From: Asanoa hainanensis
GTDB taxonomy: Bacteria; Actinomycetota; Actinomycetes; Mycobacteriales; Micromonosporaceae
Assembly: GCF_900188485.1 (NCBI RefSeq)
Contig: NZ_FZPH01000002.1
Coordinates: forward strand, 721,423-785,422
DNA: 64,000 nucleotides
Direction of reading: 5' to 3'
The notes beneath the pieces were generated by a model. The model saw only the letters and a list, made by a program, of their open reading frames with translations, made no database searches and was not told where the DNA came from. Of the stretch, positions 39,184 through 47,341 are shown in pieces. The translations under genes were made by a program, and so were the position numbers. Numbering within the stretch: position 1 is the stretch's first letter; every line of letters starts with the position of its first letter.

Positions 39184-40026
39184 TTGAAGAGATTCCAGGT
39201 CGCCCTGCGGCGACGGTTCCCCCTGTTGTTCGCGGCGGTCGCGGTCGCGCTGCTGGCGTGGCCGGCGGTGGTCGTGGCCCGGCCCGCGGCCGAGGACGCC
39301 TACCCCCTGCGGCCGACGATCGTGCTCGTGCACGGCGCCTGGGCCGACGGCTCGTCGTGGGACGGCGTGACTGCCCGGCTCCAGGCGGCCGGCTACCCGG
39401 TGCGGGTGCCGCCGAACCCGTTGCGCAGCCTGCCCGGCGACAGCGAGACGATCGCCGACTTCCTCTCCACGATCAAGGGCCCGATCGTCCTGGCCGGACA
39501 CTCGTACGGCGGTGCGGTGATCACCAACACCGCCGAGGGCAACGCGAACGTCCGGGCGCTGGTCTACGTGGACGCGTTCGCGCCGGACGAGGGCGAGAAG
39601 GTGGTCGACCTGGTCGGTCCCGACTCGGTCCTGGCCGGCGACCCGGCGACGATCTTCGACTTCGTGCCGTACCCGGGAGCGCCCGACGGCGACGCCGACC
39701 TCTACCTGCAGGAGCAGGTCTTCCTCACCGGCTTCGCCAACGGCGTCCCGGCAGAGCAGGCCGCGGTGCTCTGGGCCAGCCAGCGACCGCTGGCGGCCAC
39801 CGCCAGCAACCAGCCCTCGGGGCCGGCCGCCTGGAAGACCATCCCGTCCTGGTACGTGGTCGGCACCCAGGACCAGGTGATCCCGAAGGACCGGCAGCTC
39901 TTCATGGCCAAGCGGGCGGGCTCGGCGGTCACCAAGGTCGACGCCGGCCACCTGTCACTGGTCACCAACCCGGACGAGGTGACCGCGGTCGTCCTCGACG
40001 CGGTCAAGCACGTCTCCGCGACGTGA
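39184..40026 (+). CDS. Alpha/beta hydrolase with N-terminal membrane/signal segment
   Basis: A 280-residue hydrolase. The N-terminus RRRFPLLFAAVAVALLAWPAVVVA is a signal peptide or membrane anchor. The core shows VLVHGAWADGSSWDGV (oxyanion loop), VLAGHSYGGAVITN (nucleophile Ser), VVGTQDQVIP (Asp) and DAGHLSLV (His). This resembles small exported esterase-like members such as those annotated as non-haem chloroperoxidase/EstC-type. TTG 39184 is used because GGAGG ends 5 nt upstream; an open frame begins at 39139. It could act on esters outside the cell. Confidence 0.85.
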   Translation: MKRFQVALRRRFPLLFAAVAVALLAWPAVVVARPAAEDAYPLRPTIVLVHGAWADGSSWDGVTARLQAAGYPVRVPPNPLRSLPGDSETIADFLSTIKGPIVLAGHSYGGAVITNTAEGNANVRALVYVDAFAPDEGEKVVDLVGPDSVLAGDPATIFDFVPYPGAPDGDADLYLQEQVFLTGFANGVPAEQAAVLWASQRPLAATASNQPSGPAAWKTIPSWYVVGTQDQVIPKDRQLFMAKRAGSAVTKVDAGHLSLVTNPDEVTAVVLDAVKHVSAT

Positions 40027-40055
40027 ACCCCGGCCGCCGGCCGGTCCCGTCTTCG

Positions 40056-40514
40056 TCAGGCGGGCCGGCTGGCGGCGCCGTCGCGGGCCTCGCGCAGGCC
40101 GCGGTTGGCCAGGCCGTCGGCGCGCTCGTTCTCCGGGTGGCCCGAGTGGCCCTTGACCCAGAACCAGCTCACCTCGTGCGGCTCCAGCGCGGCTTCGAGG
40201 CGCTGCCACAGGTCGACGTTCTTCACCGGCGTACGCGCCGAGGTCTGCCAGCCGTTGGCCTTCCACTTCGGCAGCCACTTCGTGATGCCGTCGCGCACGT
40301 AGACGCTGTCGGTGTGCAGCCGGACCACCGACGGCCGGGTCAGCCCCTCCAGCGCGCTGATCGGCGCCATGAGCTCCATGCGGTTGTTGGTGGTCGCCGT
40401 CGCCTCGCCGCCGCACATCTCCTTCTCGACCGTGCCGTAGCGCAGCAGCGCTCCCCAGCCGCCCGGCCCGGGGTTGCCGCTGCACGCGCCGTCAGTCCAG
40501 ATGTCCACGGTCAT
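40056..40514 (-). CDS. rnhA: Ribonuclease HI
   Basis: A 152-residue type-1 RNase H. The catalytic carboxylates are all present: Asp in [16 protein letters not shown], Glu in [10 protein letters not shown], Asp in LHTDSVYV, and Asp in NERADGLA, together with the conserved [10 protein letters not shown] loop. It removes RNA from RNA-DNA hybrids during replication and repair in the cytoplasm. Length and motifs are standard. It overlaps no other gene and converges with the hydrolase on the left. Confidence 0.97.
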   Translation of the reverse strand: MTVDIWTDGACSGNPGPGGWGALLRYGTVEKEMCGGEATATTNNRMELMAPISALEGLTRPSVVRLHTDSVYVRDGITKWLPKWKANGWQTSARTPVKNVDLWQRLEAALEPHEVSWFWVKGHSGHPENERADGLANRGLREARDGAASRPA

Positions 40515-40543
40515 TCCGGCACCCTACGCGATGTCGATCCGGT

Positions 40544-40559
40544 TGTACCATCTGGTACA
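40544..40559. promoter_or_regulatory. TetR operator overlapping SRPBCC start codon
   Basis: TGTACCA-tc-TGGTACA is a perfect 7-bp inverted repeat. Its right arm ends in the A of ATG 40559. Repressor bound here would cover the start and any -10, consistent with a leaderless or very short-leader message and autoregulation by the TetR gene at 40978. Confidence 0.75.
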
Positions 40560-40981
40560 TGATGCTGACGACGAGCACCGAGGCGCGGGCGTCCCAGGCC
40601 GCGACCTGGGCGGTGTTGCGCGACGTGACCGACTGGCCACGCTGGACGCGGTCGATGACCTCGGTCGAGCGCCTCGACGACGGCCCGCTGCGCCTCGGCA
40701 GCCGGGCCCGGATCAAGCAGCCGGGCATGGCGCCCCTGGTCTGGGAGGTCACCACGTTCGCCGACGAGACGGAGTTCTCCTGGACGAACCACTCGCCGGG
40801 GGTACGCACGGTCGGCCGTCACCTGATCGACGCCAACCCGGACGGCTCGACCCGCATCACGCTGGAGCTGCACCAGACCGGCCCATTGGCCGGACTGCTC
40901 AACCTGTTCCTCGGCCGGCGGAACCGGCGCTATCTGGAGCTGGAGGCGGCCGGCCTGAAGGCGGCGAGCGAGGCCGCGTGA
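40559..40981 (+). CDS. SRPBCC family (polyketide cyclase/lipid-binding fold) protein
   Basis: A 140-residue single-domain SRPBCC (START-like) protein: STEARASQAATWAVLRDVTDWPRWT, SMTSVERLDDGPLRLGSRARIKQPGMAP and ITLELHQTGPLAGLLNLFLGRRNRRYLELEAAGLKAA. These bind hydrophobic small molecules in an internal cavity. ATG 40559 overlaps the operator; ATG 40562 is equally possible. No Shine-Dalgarno is seen, in line with a leaderless message. It is followed by an overlapping TetR gene (GTGA), forming an autoregulated pair. Confidence 0.85.
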   Translation: MMLTTSTEARASQAATWAVLRDVTDWPRWTRSMTSVERLDDGPLRLGSRARIKQPGMAPLVWEVTTFADETEFSWTNHSPGVRTVGRHLIDANPDGSTRITLELHQTGPLAGLLNLFLGRRNRRYLELEAAGLKAASEAA

Positions 40982-41538
40982 GCGCCGCCCGCGAGGCACT
41001 GCTCGACCGCTGCTTCGAGGTCGTCCGCCGGCACGGGTTCAGCCACCTCAGCCTGCGCGAGATCGCCGCCGAGGCCGGCACCAGCCACCGGATGCTGATC
41101 TACCACTTCGGCTCCCGGGACGGGCTGCTGGCCGAGGTGGTCGGCCGGATGGAGGCGGAGCAGCGGGCCCTGCTCGCCGACCTGGTCACGGGCGACGCCG
41201 ACATCTTCACGGCGTCCGCGGCCTTCTGGGCCCACCTGACCAGCCCGGAGGTGCTGCCCGCGCAGCGGCTGTTCTTCGAGATCTACGTGCAGGCGCTGTA
41301 CGGCCGGGAGTGGACGGCGGCCTTCCGCGAGTCGGTGATCCGCGCCTGGGAGGAGCCGCTGATGGCGCTGTTCGAGCGGGCGGGGGTCGCGGGCGACCGG
41401 GCACGGGCGCACGCCCGGCTCGGGCTCGCGGTGACCCGAGGCCTCGGGCTCGACCTGCTGATGAGCGGCGACCACGCCGAAGTGGACGCGGCGATGACCC
41501 TCTTCGGCGAGCTGGCCCGAGCCGACCTGCGTGACTAG
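40978..41538 (+). CDS. TetR family transcriptional regulator
   Basis: A 186-residue TetR regulator. The DNA-binding part is RCFEVVRRHGFSHLSLREIAAEAGTSHRMLIYHFGSRDGLLAEVVGRME (residues about 9-58); the rest is helical. Its GTG start overlaps the SRPBCC stop, so it is the second gene of that operon. It should bind the palindrome over the SRPBCC start. A small ligand may be shared with the SRPBCC protein. It overlaps the next, convergent gene by CTAG. Confidence 0.9.
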   Translation: MSAAREALLDRCFEVVRRHGFSHLSLREIAAEAGTSHRMLIYHFGSRDGLLAEVVGRMEAEQRALLADLVTGDADIFTASAAFWAHLTSPEVLPAQRLFFEIYVQALYGREWTAAFRESVIRAWEEPLMALFERAGVAGDRARAHARLGLAVTRGLGLDLLMSGDHAEVDAAMTLFGELARADLRD

Positions 41539-42008
41539 CGGGACTGCGGTGCCAGGGCGGCGGCGGTGACCGCGACGGCCGCGGTGAGCAGGTCCTCGGC
41601 GACCGCGGCCACGAGCGCCGTGACCTGCTCGGTGCCGGCCCAGCGCCGCCAGTACGCGCCCGCGTAGCTGCCGGCCACCGCGCCCACGCCGCCGCACAGC
41701 GCACCGAGTGCGGGGTTGCCGCGGGTCCGCTGCGCCAGCGCCGCCCCGCCGAGCGCACCGGTGGCGATCCGGATGGCCAGCCCCCGCGGCATCAGGCGGC
41801 TCGGGGTGCTGGGCAGCTTGTCGCCGACGAGCTCGGCGGCCGCGCCGGTGGTCAGCAGGACCCGGCCGGGAGCGCTGGCCGCGCGGTCGAGCCACATCGA
41901 CGACGTGCCCGGGCGCGTGGTCAGCGCGATCGTCGCGAGGCCGGTCATGCTGCGCCCACCGGCGGCGACACCGGCCAGGAACGCACTGGTCAGGGCGGCC
42001 GTCTCCAT
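41535..42008 (-). CDS. DUF4126-like small membrane protein
   Basis: A 157-residue protein with several hydrophobic, Ala/Gly-rich segments (TSAFLAGVAAGGRSMTGLATIAL; GLAIRIATGALGGAALAQ; ALCGGVGAVAGSYAGAYWRRWAG; AVAEDLLTAAVAVTAAALA). The arrangement and the GRSMTGLA motif match DUF4126-type membrane proteins. Function unknown. ATG 42008 chosen; a longer frame to 42122 would add an Arg/Ser-rich shadow. Confidence 0.75.
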   Translation of the reverse strand: METAALTSAFLAGVAAGGRSMTGLATIALTTRPGTSSMWLDRAASAPGRVLLTTGAAAELVGDKLPSTPSRLMPRGLAIRIATGALGGAALAQRTRGNPALGALCGGVGAVAGSYAGAYWRRWAGTEQVTALVAAVAEDLLTAAVAVTAAALAPQSR

Positions 42009-42045
42009 GCGCTTCAGGCTAGCCTGCCGGCGCGGCGCGGCGGGC

Positions 42046-42654
42046 CTACTCCACGAGGCGCGACCGGGCCGCCGCGAGCACGGCGCCGTCGACGCCGCAG
42101 TCGGCCAGGTACTTCGCCACATCGCCGTAGGTCTGCCGCAGGTGGTCGAGGGTGTTGACCATGGCTTCGCGGTGAACGCCGTCGGTCAGCGCGTAGTCGT
42201 CGGCGATGTCGTCCTCGGCCACGCCGGCGACCAGCAGCAGGAGGGCGACGAGCACGCCCGTGCGGTCCGCGCCCGCGTGGCAGTGCACCACGACGCCGCC
42301 CGGCGGCGCCTCGGCCACCGCCCGGAACGCGGCGCCGATCTGGGGCCGGTTGTGGTCGAGCAGGGCCGCGTACGTGTCGGGCAGGATCTCGTAGTCACCG
42401 TCGCCGATCAGTGGGGCGTTGACGTAGCGCGGGTCGCCGCCGAACGGGCTCGGCCACTTGGTGTTCTCGCGAGCCCAGCGCAGGTCGACGATCCGCCGTA
42501 CGCCGCCGGCCCGGATGGCCGCGACCGTGTCGGCGGTCAGTTTGTGGTGGCCGTCGGAGCGCAACAGCGCCTCGGACCGGATGCGCCGGCCGTCGGTGGT
42601 GGCGAGGCCACCGAGATCACGAACGTTCGTGCAGTCCGGCCAGTCCAGGATCAC
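42046..42654 (-). CDS. Tyrosine-protein phosphatase (PTP/MptpB type)
   Basis: A 202-residue phosphatase. The signature HCHAGADRTGVL (C-x5-R) near residue 121 holds the nucleophilic Cys and phosphate-binding Arg, and the N-terminus NVRDLGGLATTDGRRIRSEALLRSDG is typical of the MptpB-like family. It removes phosphate from tyrosine, or from phosphoinositides in some members. GTG 42654 has AAGGAG at 7 nt. That ribosome-binding site overlaps the foot of a strong hairpin, so expression may be read-through-dependent. Confidence 0.9.
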   Translation of the reverse strand: MILDWPDCTNVRDLGGLATTDGRRIRSEALLRSDGHHKLTADTVAAIRAGGVRRIVDLRWARENTKWPSPFGGDPRYVNAPLIGDGDYEILPDTYAALLDHNRPQIGAAFRAVAEAPPGGVVVHCHAGADRTGVLVALLLLVAGVAEDDIADDYALTDGVHREAMVNTLDHLRQTYGDVAKYLADCGVDGAVLAAARSRLVE

Positions 42655-42664
42655 CGTCGGGCTC

Positions 42665-42702
42665 CTTCCGTGGGGGATACGGATCATGATCCCCCACGGA
42701 AG
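42665..42702. terminator. Perfect 14-bp hairpin in leader of phosphatase gene
   Basis: CTTCCGTGGGGGAT (42665-42678) and ATCCCCCACGGAAG (42689-42702) pair without mismatch over a 10-nt loop. It lies between the two same-strand genes at 42722-43420 and 42046-42654 and its lower strand includes the first bases of AAGGAG. It can terminate the upstream transcript or hide the phosphatase ribosome-binding site. Confidence 0.75.
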
Positions 42703-42721
42703 CGACCAGCGGCGATCCGTT

Positions 42722-43420
42722 TTACGCGGTGCTGCGCCGCGTGACGCGGATCCGCCACCGCCCGAACAGGACGGTGCCGACGACGAACAGCGCCGCGACG
42801 GCGGCCAGCACCAGCAGCCACGGCTGTGGTCCGGACGGCGCGGTGTTGGCAACCGGTTGCGCCTCGACCGCAGCCGGTGGGTCGTCGACGGCCGCCGCGG
42901 GCGCGGCCGCGGTGAACGGGTCGCGCTGCTGGTCGACCGGCAGGACCGGCGGCCTGACCGCGCCGGGCCAGTATTCCGCCAGCTGTTCCTTCGTCGGCGC
43001 GACCACCGTCGGTAGCTGCTGGAGGCCGCCCTTCGCACTGATCGTGCCCACCTCGTACGGTGCGAACCAGCCCTGGATCCCGACGACGGTGAACGGGCCG
43101 TCGTGCGGCAGCACGAGCGAGACCGCGTAGTGCGCCGGCTCCTTGAGCTTCACGGCCGCGAACTTCGTGGCCGTGCCCTTGCTGTCGACCAGTTGCAGGG
43201 CGACCTCGCTGAGCTCGCCGTCGTACGGGTGGAAGCCGTGCTGGAGCACCCACGTGCCCACGGTGTACGTCTGGTGCGCCTGAAGCTGCCCGGGCATGGG
43301 CTCGAGGACGGTCGCCGCCCAGCCACCGGCGTGGGCCGGGCCAGGCGCGGCGATCGCGGCGACCGTCGCCGCGAGCAGGGCCGCCGTGGTTGCCGCGAGG
43401 GCGCGCAAAGTGTTCGACAT
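42722..43420 (-). CDS. Secreted, C-terminally anchored hypothetical protein
   Basis: A 232-residue protein: signal peptide to PAHA (residue about 30), a beta-rich domain with GQLQAHQTYTVGTWVLQHGFHPYDGELSEVALQLVDSKG and HYAVSLVLPHDGPFTVVGIQGWF, a Pro/Ala/Val linker, a transmembrane helix (PWLLVLAAVAALFVVGTVLF) and a basic RWRIRVTRRS tail. This resembles CopC/YtkA-like Ig domains on a C-terminal anchor, but the copper ligands are not evident, so no function is assigned. GGAGG precedes ATG 43420. Confidence 0.75.
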   Translation of the reverse strand: MSNTLRALAATTAALLAATVAAIAAPGPAHAGGWAATVLEPMPGQLQAHQTYTVGTWVLQHGFHPYDGELSEVALQLVDSKGTATKFAAVKLKEPAHYAVSLVLPHDGPFTVVGIQGWFAPYEVGTISAKGGLQQLPTVVAPTKEQLAEYWPGAVRPPVLPVDQQRDPFTAAAPAAAVDDPPAAVEAQPVANTAPSGPQPWLLVLAAVAALFVVGTVLFGRWRIRVTRRSTA

Positions 43421-43507
43421 GTTCGCCACCTCCGGTGGTGACGAGCCGCACACCCGCCTGCCGGTTCCCGCTGTCACGTTTCCCGGTGGCCGCCTCGTCG
43501 TGAGGGC

Positions 43508-44278
43508 ATGCGAGTACTAGTCATCGGAGGCTCGGGTGTGGTCGGGCGACCCACCGCGGGCGCGTTGTTCCAGCGTGGCCACCAGGTCGCGGTGCTCAGC
43601 CGTGGTGGCACGGCCGGCCCGGCCGGGACCGAGGCGTTCCAGGGTGACCTCACCACGGGCGCGGGGCTCGACCGGGCGTTGGCCGGCGTCGACTGCGTGG
43701 TCGACTGCGCCAACGTCGCGACCATGTCCCGCGCGGCGGCGGTTCGCTACTTCACCGACACCACCACGCTGCTCGGGCGGCGCGCCGAGGCGGCCGGGGT
43801 CAAGCACCACGTGGTGCTGAGCATCGTGGGCATCGACCGGGTGCCCAACGGCTACTTCAGCGGCAAGCTGGCCCAGGAGGAGGCGGTGCTCGGCGGCCCG
43901 GTGCCGGCCACTGTCCTGCGGGCGACGCAGTTCCACGAGTTCGCGGGCCAGGTGATGGGTCAGCTGGCGGTCGGGCGCTTCGCGTTCGTGCCGCAGATGC
44001 GGACCCAGCCGATCGCGGCCGCCGAGGTCGGTGCTGCCCTGGCCGAGGTGGTCGAGGACGGCCCGCGCGGCCGGGTCCCGGACATCGGCGGACCGCGGGT
44101 GGAGTGGTTGCCCGACCTGGCCCGGCAGTTCGCGCGGCACCGCGGCCTGGGCCGCACGGTGGTGCCGCTGTGGGTGCCCGGCAAGGCGGGCCGGGAGATG
44201 CGCGGCTCGGGCCAGCTACCCGGACCCGGTGCCGTCCTGCGCGGTCCGACCTTCGGGGAGTGGTTAAAGGACCAGTAG
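43508..44278 (+). CDS. NAD(P)-binding NmrA/SDR-type protein
   Basis: A 256-residue atypical short-chain dehydrogenase: MRVLVIGGSGVVGRPTAGALFQRGHQVAVLSRGG is the Gly-rich cofactor loop; HHVVLSIVGIDRVPNGYFSGKLAQEEAVLGG keeps a Tyr-x3-Lys (YFSGK). NmrA-like members often sense redox state without catalysis. It converges with the quinone oxidoreductase and overlaps it by 15 bp. An NmrA-like gene is a known SoxR target in some Streptomyces, but no box is seen before this start. Confidence 0.88.
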   Translation: MRVLVIGGSGVVGRPTAGALFQRGHQVAVLSRGGTAGPAGTEAFQGDLTTGAGLDRALAGVDCVVDCANVATMSRAAAVRYFTDTTTLLGRRAEAAGVKHHVVLSIVGIDRVPNGYFSGKLAQEEAVLGGPVPATVLRATQFHEFAGQVMGQLAVGRFAFVPQMRTQPIAAAEVGAALAEVVEDGPRGRVPDIGGPRVEWLPDLARQFARHRGLGRTVVPLWVPGKAGREMRGSGQLPGPGAVLRGPTFGEWLKDQ

Positions 44279-45196
44279 CGTCTTGCCGATCGTGGAGCGC
44301 GCCTCGATCGCCGCGTGGGCGTCGGCGGCGCGCTCCAGGGGGAAGCGCTGTCCGATCACCGGGCGGAGCCGGCCGTCCGCGGCGAGCCGGAGCGCCTCCG
44401 CGGACAGGGCGCGCAGCTCGTCGGGCGTGCCCGTGGCGCCGCGGATCAGCGTCACGCCGCGCGCGGTGGCCTCGTCGTCGGTGACGTCGGACCAGGCGCC
44501 GCTGGACAGGCCGTAGCTGAGCATCCGGCCGCCGGGCGCGAGCTGTTCGAAGGCCGCCCGGGCGACGTCGCCGCCGACGCCGTCGAACACGACGTCCAGC
44601 GGGCCGATGCCGCTCGCCCAGCCGGGCGCGGTGTAGTCGACGGCGAGATCAGCACCTACGTGCGCCAACTTGCCCGCGCTGGCGGCCCCCGTGACCACAG
44701 CGCCGGCCGCCTTCGCGAGCTGGACCAGCAGCGTGCCGACCCCGCCCGCGGCGGCCTCGACCAGCACTCGCTCGCCGGGCTTCGGCGCCGCCCCGCGCAG
44801 CAGCAGCAGAGCGGTGCGGCCGTCGGCGAGCAGGGCCACCGCGGTATCCAGGCCGAGTCCGTCGGGCACAGGCACGAGGCCGGCCGCGTCGACCACCACC
44901 TGCGACGCGTAGCCGCCGGAGCCGCCGGTCGAGGTGACCACCCGCGTGCCGACCAGCGCGGGGTCCACCCCGGTGCCGACCGCGGCGACCACTCCGCCGA
45001 CCCCGTTGCCGGGCACCATCGGGAACTCGCCCTTGAAGGGGCCGAAGCCCTTCGCCCGGAACATCGTCTCGACGAAGGTGATGTTGGCGTAGGCCACGTC
45101 AACCAGCGCCTGGCCCGCGGCGGGGGATGGGTCCGGTGCTTCACCGGGAATCAGCACGGATGGGTCGCCGAACTGCGTCAACCACACGACTCGCAT
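44264..45196 (-). CDS. NADPH-dependent quinone oxidoreductase, SoxR-type promoter
   Basis: A 310-residue medium-chain dehydrogenase of the zinc-independent quinone reductase type. MRVVWLTQFGDPSVL opens the catalytic domain; GERVLVEAAAGGVGTLLVQLAKAAGAVVTG is the NADPH-binding loop. No structural zinc cysteines are present. ATG 45196 lies 7 nt after a -10 element of a SoxR-type promoter, hence the message may be leaderless. The product should reduce quinones by two electrons and so limit redox cycling. It resembles the oxidoreductase reported as a SoxR target in Streptomyces coelicolor; this is recalled knowledge and not an alignment. Confidence 0.92.
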   Translation of the reverse strand: MRVVWLTQFGDPSVLIPGEAPDPSPAAGQALVDVAYANITFVETMFRAKGFGPFKGEFPMVPGNGVGGVVAAVGTGVDPALVGTRVVTSTGGSGGYASQVVVDAAGLVPVPDGLGLDTAVALLADGRTALLLLRGAAPKPGERVLVEAAAGGVGTLLVQLAKAAGAVVTGAASAGKLAHVGADLAVDYTAPGWASGIGPLDVVFDGVGGDVARAAFEQLAPGGRMLSYGLSSGAWSDVTDDEATARGVTLIRGATGTPDELRALSAEALRLAADGRLRPVIGQRFPLERAADAHAAIEARSTIGKTLLVL

Positions 45197-45203
45197 GCGA
45201 CGA

Positions 45204-45234
45204 AGGATCACACCTCAACCCACGTTGAGGTCAA
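45204..45234 (-). promoter_or_regulatory. SoxR-type promoter of quinone oxidoreductase
   Basis: On the minus strand: -35 TTGACC (45234-45229), 19-bp spacer, -10 GATCCT (45209-45204). The spacer contains CCTCAA-N6-TTGAGG (45213-45230), the centre of a perfect 7-bp inverted repeat ACCTCAA/TTGAGGT. The -35 covers the stop codon of the trmO gene. Element sequences and distances match those before the MFS exporter at 26535. Confidence 0.8.
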
Positions 45235-45635
45235 CGCTCCGCCACACCGCCGACGACCGGCTTGACGTCGACGATCGGCGTACCGTCGAGCGCCTCCAGG
45301 TTGTCGACCTTGACGTTGAGGCCGTCGATTTCGAGCACGGTGACCCGGTGCAGGCCGATCGGGTTGGGGCGGTCGGGGGAGCGGGTGCTGAAGACGCCGG
45401 TCAACGGCCGGTCGACGGCGCCGCGCGGGCGCACCCGCAGCACCGCTCGGTCGGCCCGGTCGAACCAGGTGAGCAGCAACACCTCCTGGCCGGGCGCGAG
45501 ATCTGAGAGCGCGTCAGCGACCGCCGGGTCGAAGCGCAGCCAGGCGTCCGGCGCGCCCTCGTCGCCCTGCTTCGGCGCGGTCGCAGCGTCGGTGAGTGGG
45601 GAGGAGACGAACCCGATGGGCGAAATCTCATACAT
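45231..45635 (-). CDS. trmO: tRNA (t6A37-N6)-methyltransferase TrmO-like
   Basis: A 134-residue TsaA/TrmO protein. [26 protein letters not shown] near residue 80 is the family signature, and the N-terminus [11 protein letters not shown] is typical. TrmO uses S-adenosylmethionine to make m6t6A37 in some tRNAs. The start overlaps the end of the ECF42-type sigma gene by 8 bp, implying co-transcription. The stop codon lies in the SoxR-type promoter of the following gene. Confidence 0.9.
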   Translation of the reverse strand: MYEISPIGFVSSPLTDAATAPKQGDEGAPDAWLRFDPAVADALSDLAPGQEVLLLTWFDRADRAVLRVRPRGAVDRPLTGVFSTRSPDRPNPIGLHRVTVLEIDGLNVKVDNLEALDGTPIVDVKPVVGGVAER

Positions 45636-46884
45636 CTGGCGATCCTAGGGACGCGAGGCGCCGGGCCAGGTACTCACGCTCCGGTTCGTTGCCGACCAAC
45701 GCCAGCGCGGCGCGATAAGCCTCGCCTGCCTCGGCGGTGCGGCCCAACCGCCGCAACAGGTCGGCGCGGGCGGCCGGCAGCAGATGGTAAGAGGCCAGGT
45801 GCCGGTCCGCGGCAAGCGAGTCGAGCAGCGCCAGCCCGGCCTCGGGACCGTCCACCATGGCCACGGCCACCGCGCGGTTGAGCTCGACCAGCGGCGACGG
45901 CGCCACCGTGCGGAGCACGTCGTAGAGGGCGACCACCTGCGGCCAGTCGGTGGTCGCGACGGACGCGGCGTCGTCGTGCACGGCGGCGATCGCGGCCTGC
46001 AGCGCGTACGCGCCGGGTGGCCCGCCCGTCAACGCCTCGACGACCAGCCGTCGGCCCTCGGTGATGGCGTCGACCGTCCACAGCGAGCGGTCCTGGTCCT
46101 CGAGCAACACGAGCCGGCCGGAAGCGTCGACCCGGGCTGGTCGGCGCGCGTCGACCAGCAGCATCAGCGCGAGCAGGCCGGTCACCTCGCGCTCGGCGGG
46201 CAGCAGCCGGTGCAGGATCCGGCCTAGCCGGATCGCCTCGTCGGTCAGGTCGGCGCGGACCAGCCTGTCGCCGCCCGTGGCCGCGTACCCCTCGGTGAAG
46301 ATCAGGTAGACCACCTGCAGCACCGCCGGCAGCCGGTCGGGCAGTTCGGTCGCGGAGGGCACCCGGAACGGGATCCGCGCCTCGCGGATCTTGCGTTTGG
46401 CGCGCACCACGCGCTGCGCCATGGTGGCCGGCGGCACCAGGAACGCCCGCGCGACCTCCGGGGTGGTCAGGCCGGCCAGGCAGGTCAGCGTCAACGCGAG
46501 TTGGGCGTCGAGCCCCAGCGCCGGGTGGCAGCAGGTGAAGAACAGCCGCAGCCGCTCGTCGGGCGCGTCGTCGCTCCACACCGGGTCGATCGGCGGCGGG
46601 CTGTCCCGGCGGTCCGCCTCGACCTGGAGCAGGGCCAGCTTCGCGGCGAACACCTTGTCGCGGCGCAGCAGGTCGACGGCGCGGTGCCGGGCCACGGTGA
46701 GGAGCCAGGCGCCAGGGCGGTCGGGTACGCCGTCCTTGGGCCAGCGGGCCACGGCGGAGGCGACGGCGTCGGCGGCGACCTCCTCGGCCAGGTCGAGATC
46801 GCCGAGGGTACGGACGAGCCCCGCCAACAGCCGCCCCCACTCTTCGCGGAAGACGGCCTCGACGGAGGCGGCGCCCGTACCCAT
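45628..46884 (-). CDS. ECF42-type sigma factor with C-terminal TPR-like extension
   Basis: A 418-residue sigma factor, far longer than ordinary ECF proteins. Region 2 is within [70 protein letters not shown], region 4 in [41 protein letters not shown]. The C-terminal 200 residues are helical TPR-like repeats with [24 protein letters not shown]. Families with such extensions lack a classical anti-sigma factor; the extension is thought to control activity. A DGPF/YCII protein gene lies directly upstream, the known genomic partner of ECF42. Confidence 0.92.
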   Translation of the reverse strand: MGTGAASVEAVFREEWGRLLAGLVRTLGDLDLAEEVAADAVASAVARWPKDGVPDRPGAWLLTVARHRAVDLLRRDKVFAAKLALLQVEADRRDSPPPIDPVWSDDAPDERLRLFFTCCHPALGLDAQLALTLTCLAGLTTPEVARAFLVPPATMAQRVVRAKRKIREARIPFRVPSATELPDRLPAVLQVVYLIFTEGYAATGGDRLVRADLTDEAIRLGRILHRLLPAEREVTGLLALMLLVDARRPARVDASGRLVLLEDQDRSLWTVDAITEGRRLVVEALTGGPPGAYALQAAIAAVHDDAASVATTDWPQVVALYDVLRTVAPSPLVELNRAVAVAMVDGPEAGLALLDSLAADRHLASYHLLPAARADLLRRLGRTAEAGEAYRAALALVGNEPEREYLARRLASLGSPDV

Positions 46885-46898
46885 CGGCTGCTGCTCGG

Positions 46899-47249
46899 TT
46901 ATTCGCCGAACTCCATCACGGGCCGGACCTCGACCGAGCCGTACTTGGAACCGGGGCAGCGCTCGGCCCACTCGATCGCGGCGTCGAGGTCGGGCACGTC
47001 GATCAGGTAGAAGCCGCCGAGCACCTCGCGGGTCTCGGCGAAGGGGCCGTCGGTGACCGACCGCTGGCCGTCCTTGACCCGCACGGTCGTCGCGGTCGTC
47101 GACTCCTGCAGCGCGTCGCCGCCCTTGCCGATGCCGGCCTTCTCGATCGCCTCGGAGTAGGCCCAGTACTCGTTCATCACCTTCTCCGCCTCGGCGGGGT
47201 CCGGCGTCCCGCGGTTCTCCTCGCTGTAGATCAGCAACAGGTAGCGCAT
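46899..47249 (-). CDS. YCII/DGPF domain protein, ECF42 partner
   Basis: A 116-residue YCII-fold protein. The DGPF motif is visible in [21 protein letters not shown], with [11 protein letters not shown] at the N-terminus and a catalytic-type His absent, as in many DGPF proteins. Such proteins are encoded beside ECF42 sigma factors and are often targets of them. It precedes the sigma gene by 15 bp. Function unproven. Confidence 0.92.
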   Translation of the reverse strand: MRYLLLIYSEENRGTPDPAEAEKVMNEYWAYSEAIEKAGIGKGGDALQESTTATTVRVKDGQRSVTDGPFAETREVLGGFYLIDVPDLDAAIEWAERCPGSKYGSVEVRPVMEFGE

Positions 47250-47341
47250 GGGGTTTCTCCCTTGGCAGGCGGTGGTCGGTGACCACCTCTCATCCTGACG
47301 ACGAGCGACTTCGCCGCAATCGACATCGCGGTGAGAATTTT

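Noticed and set aside
43421..43507. Possible SoxR box before the NmrA-like gene
   Set aside because: I looked for CCTCAA-N6-TTGAGG because a similar gene is a SoxR target elsewhere; none is present here.
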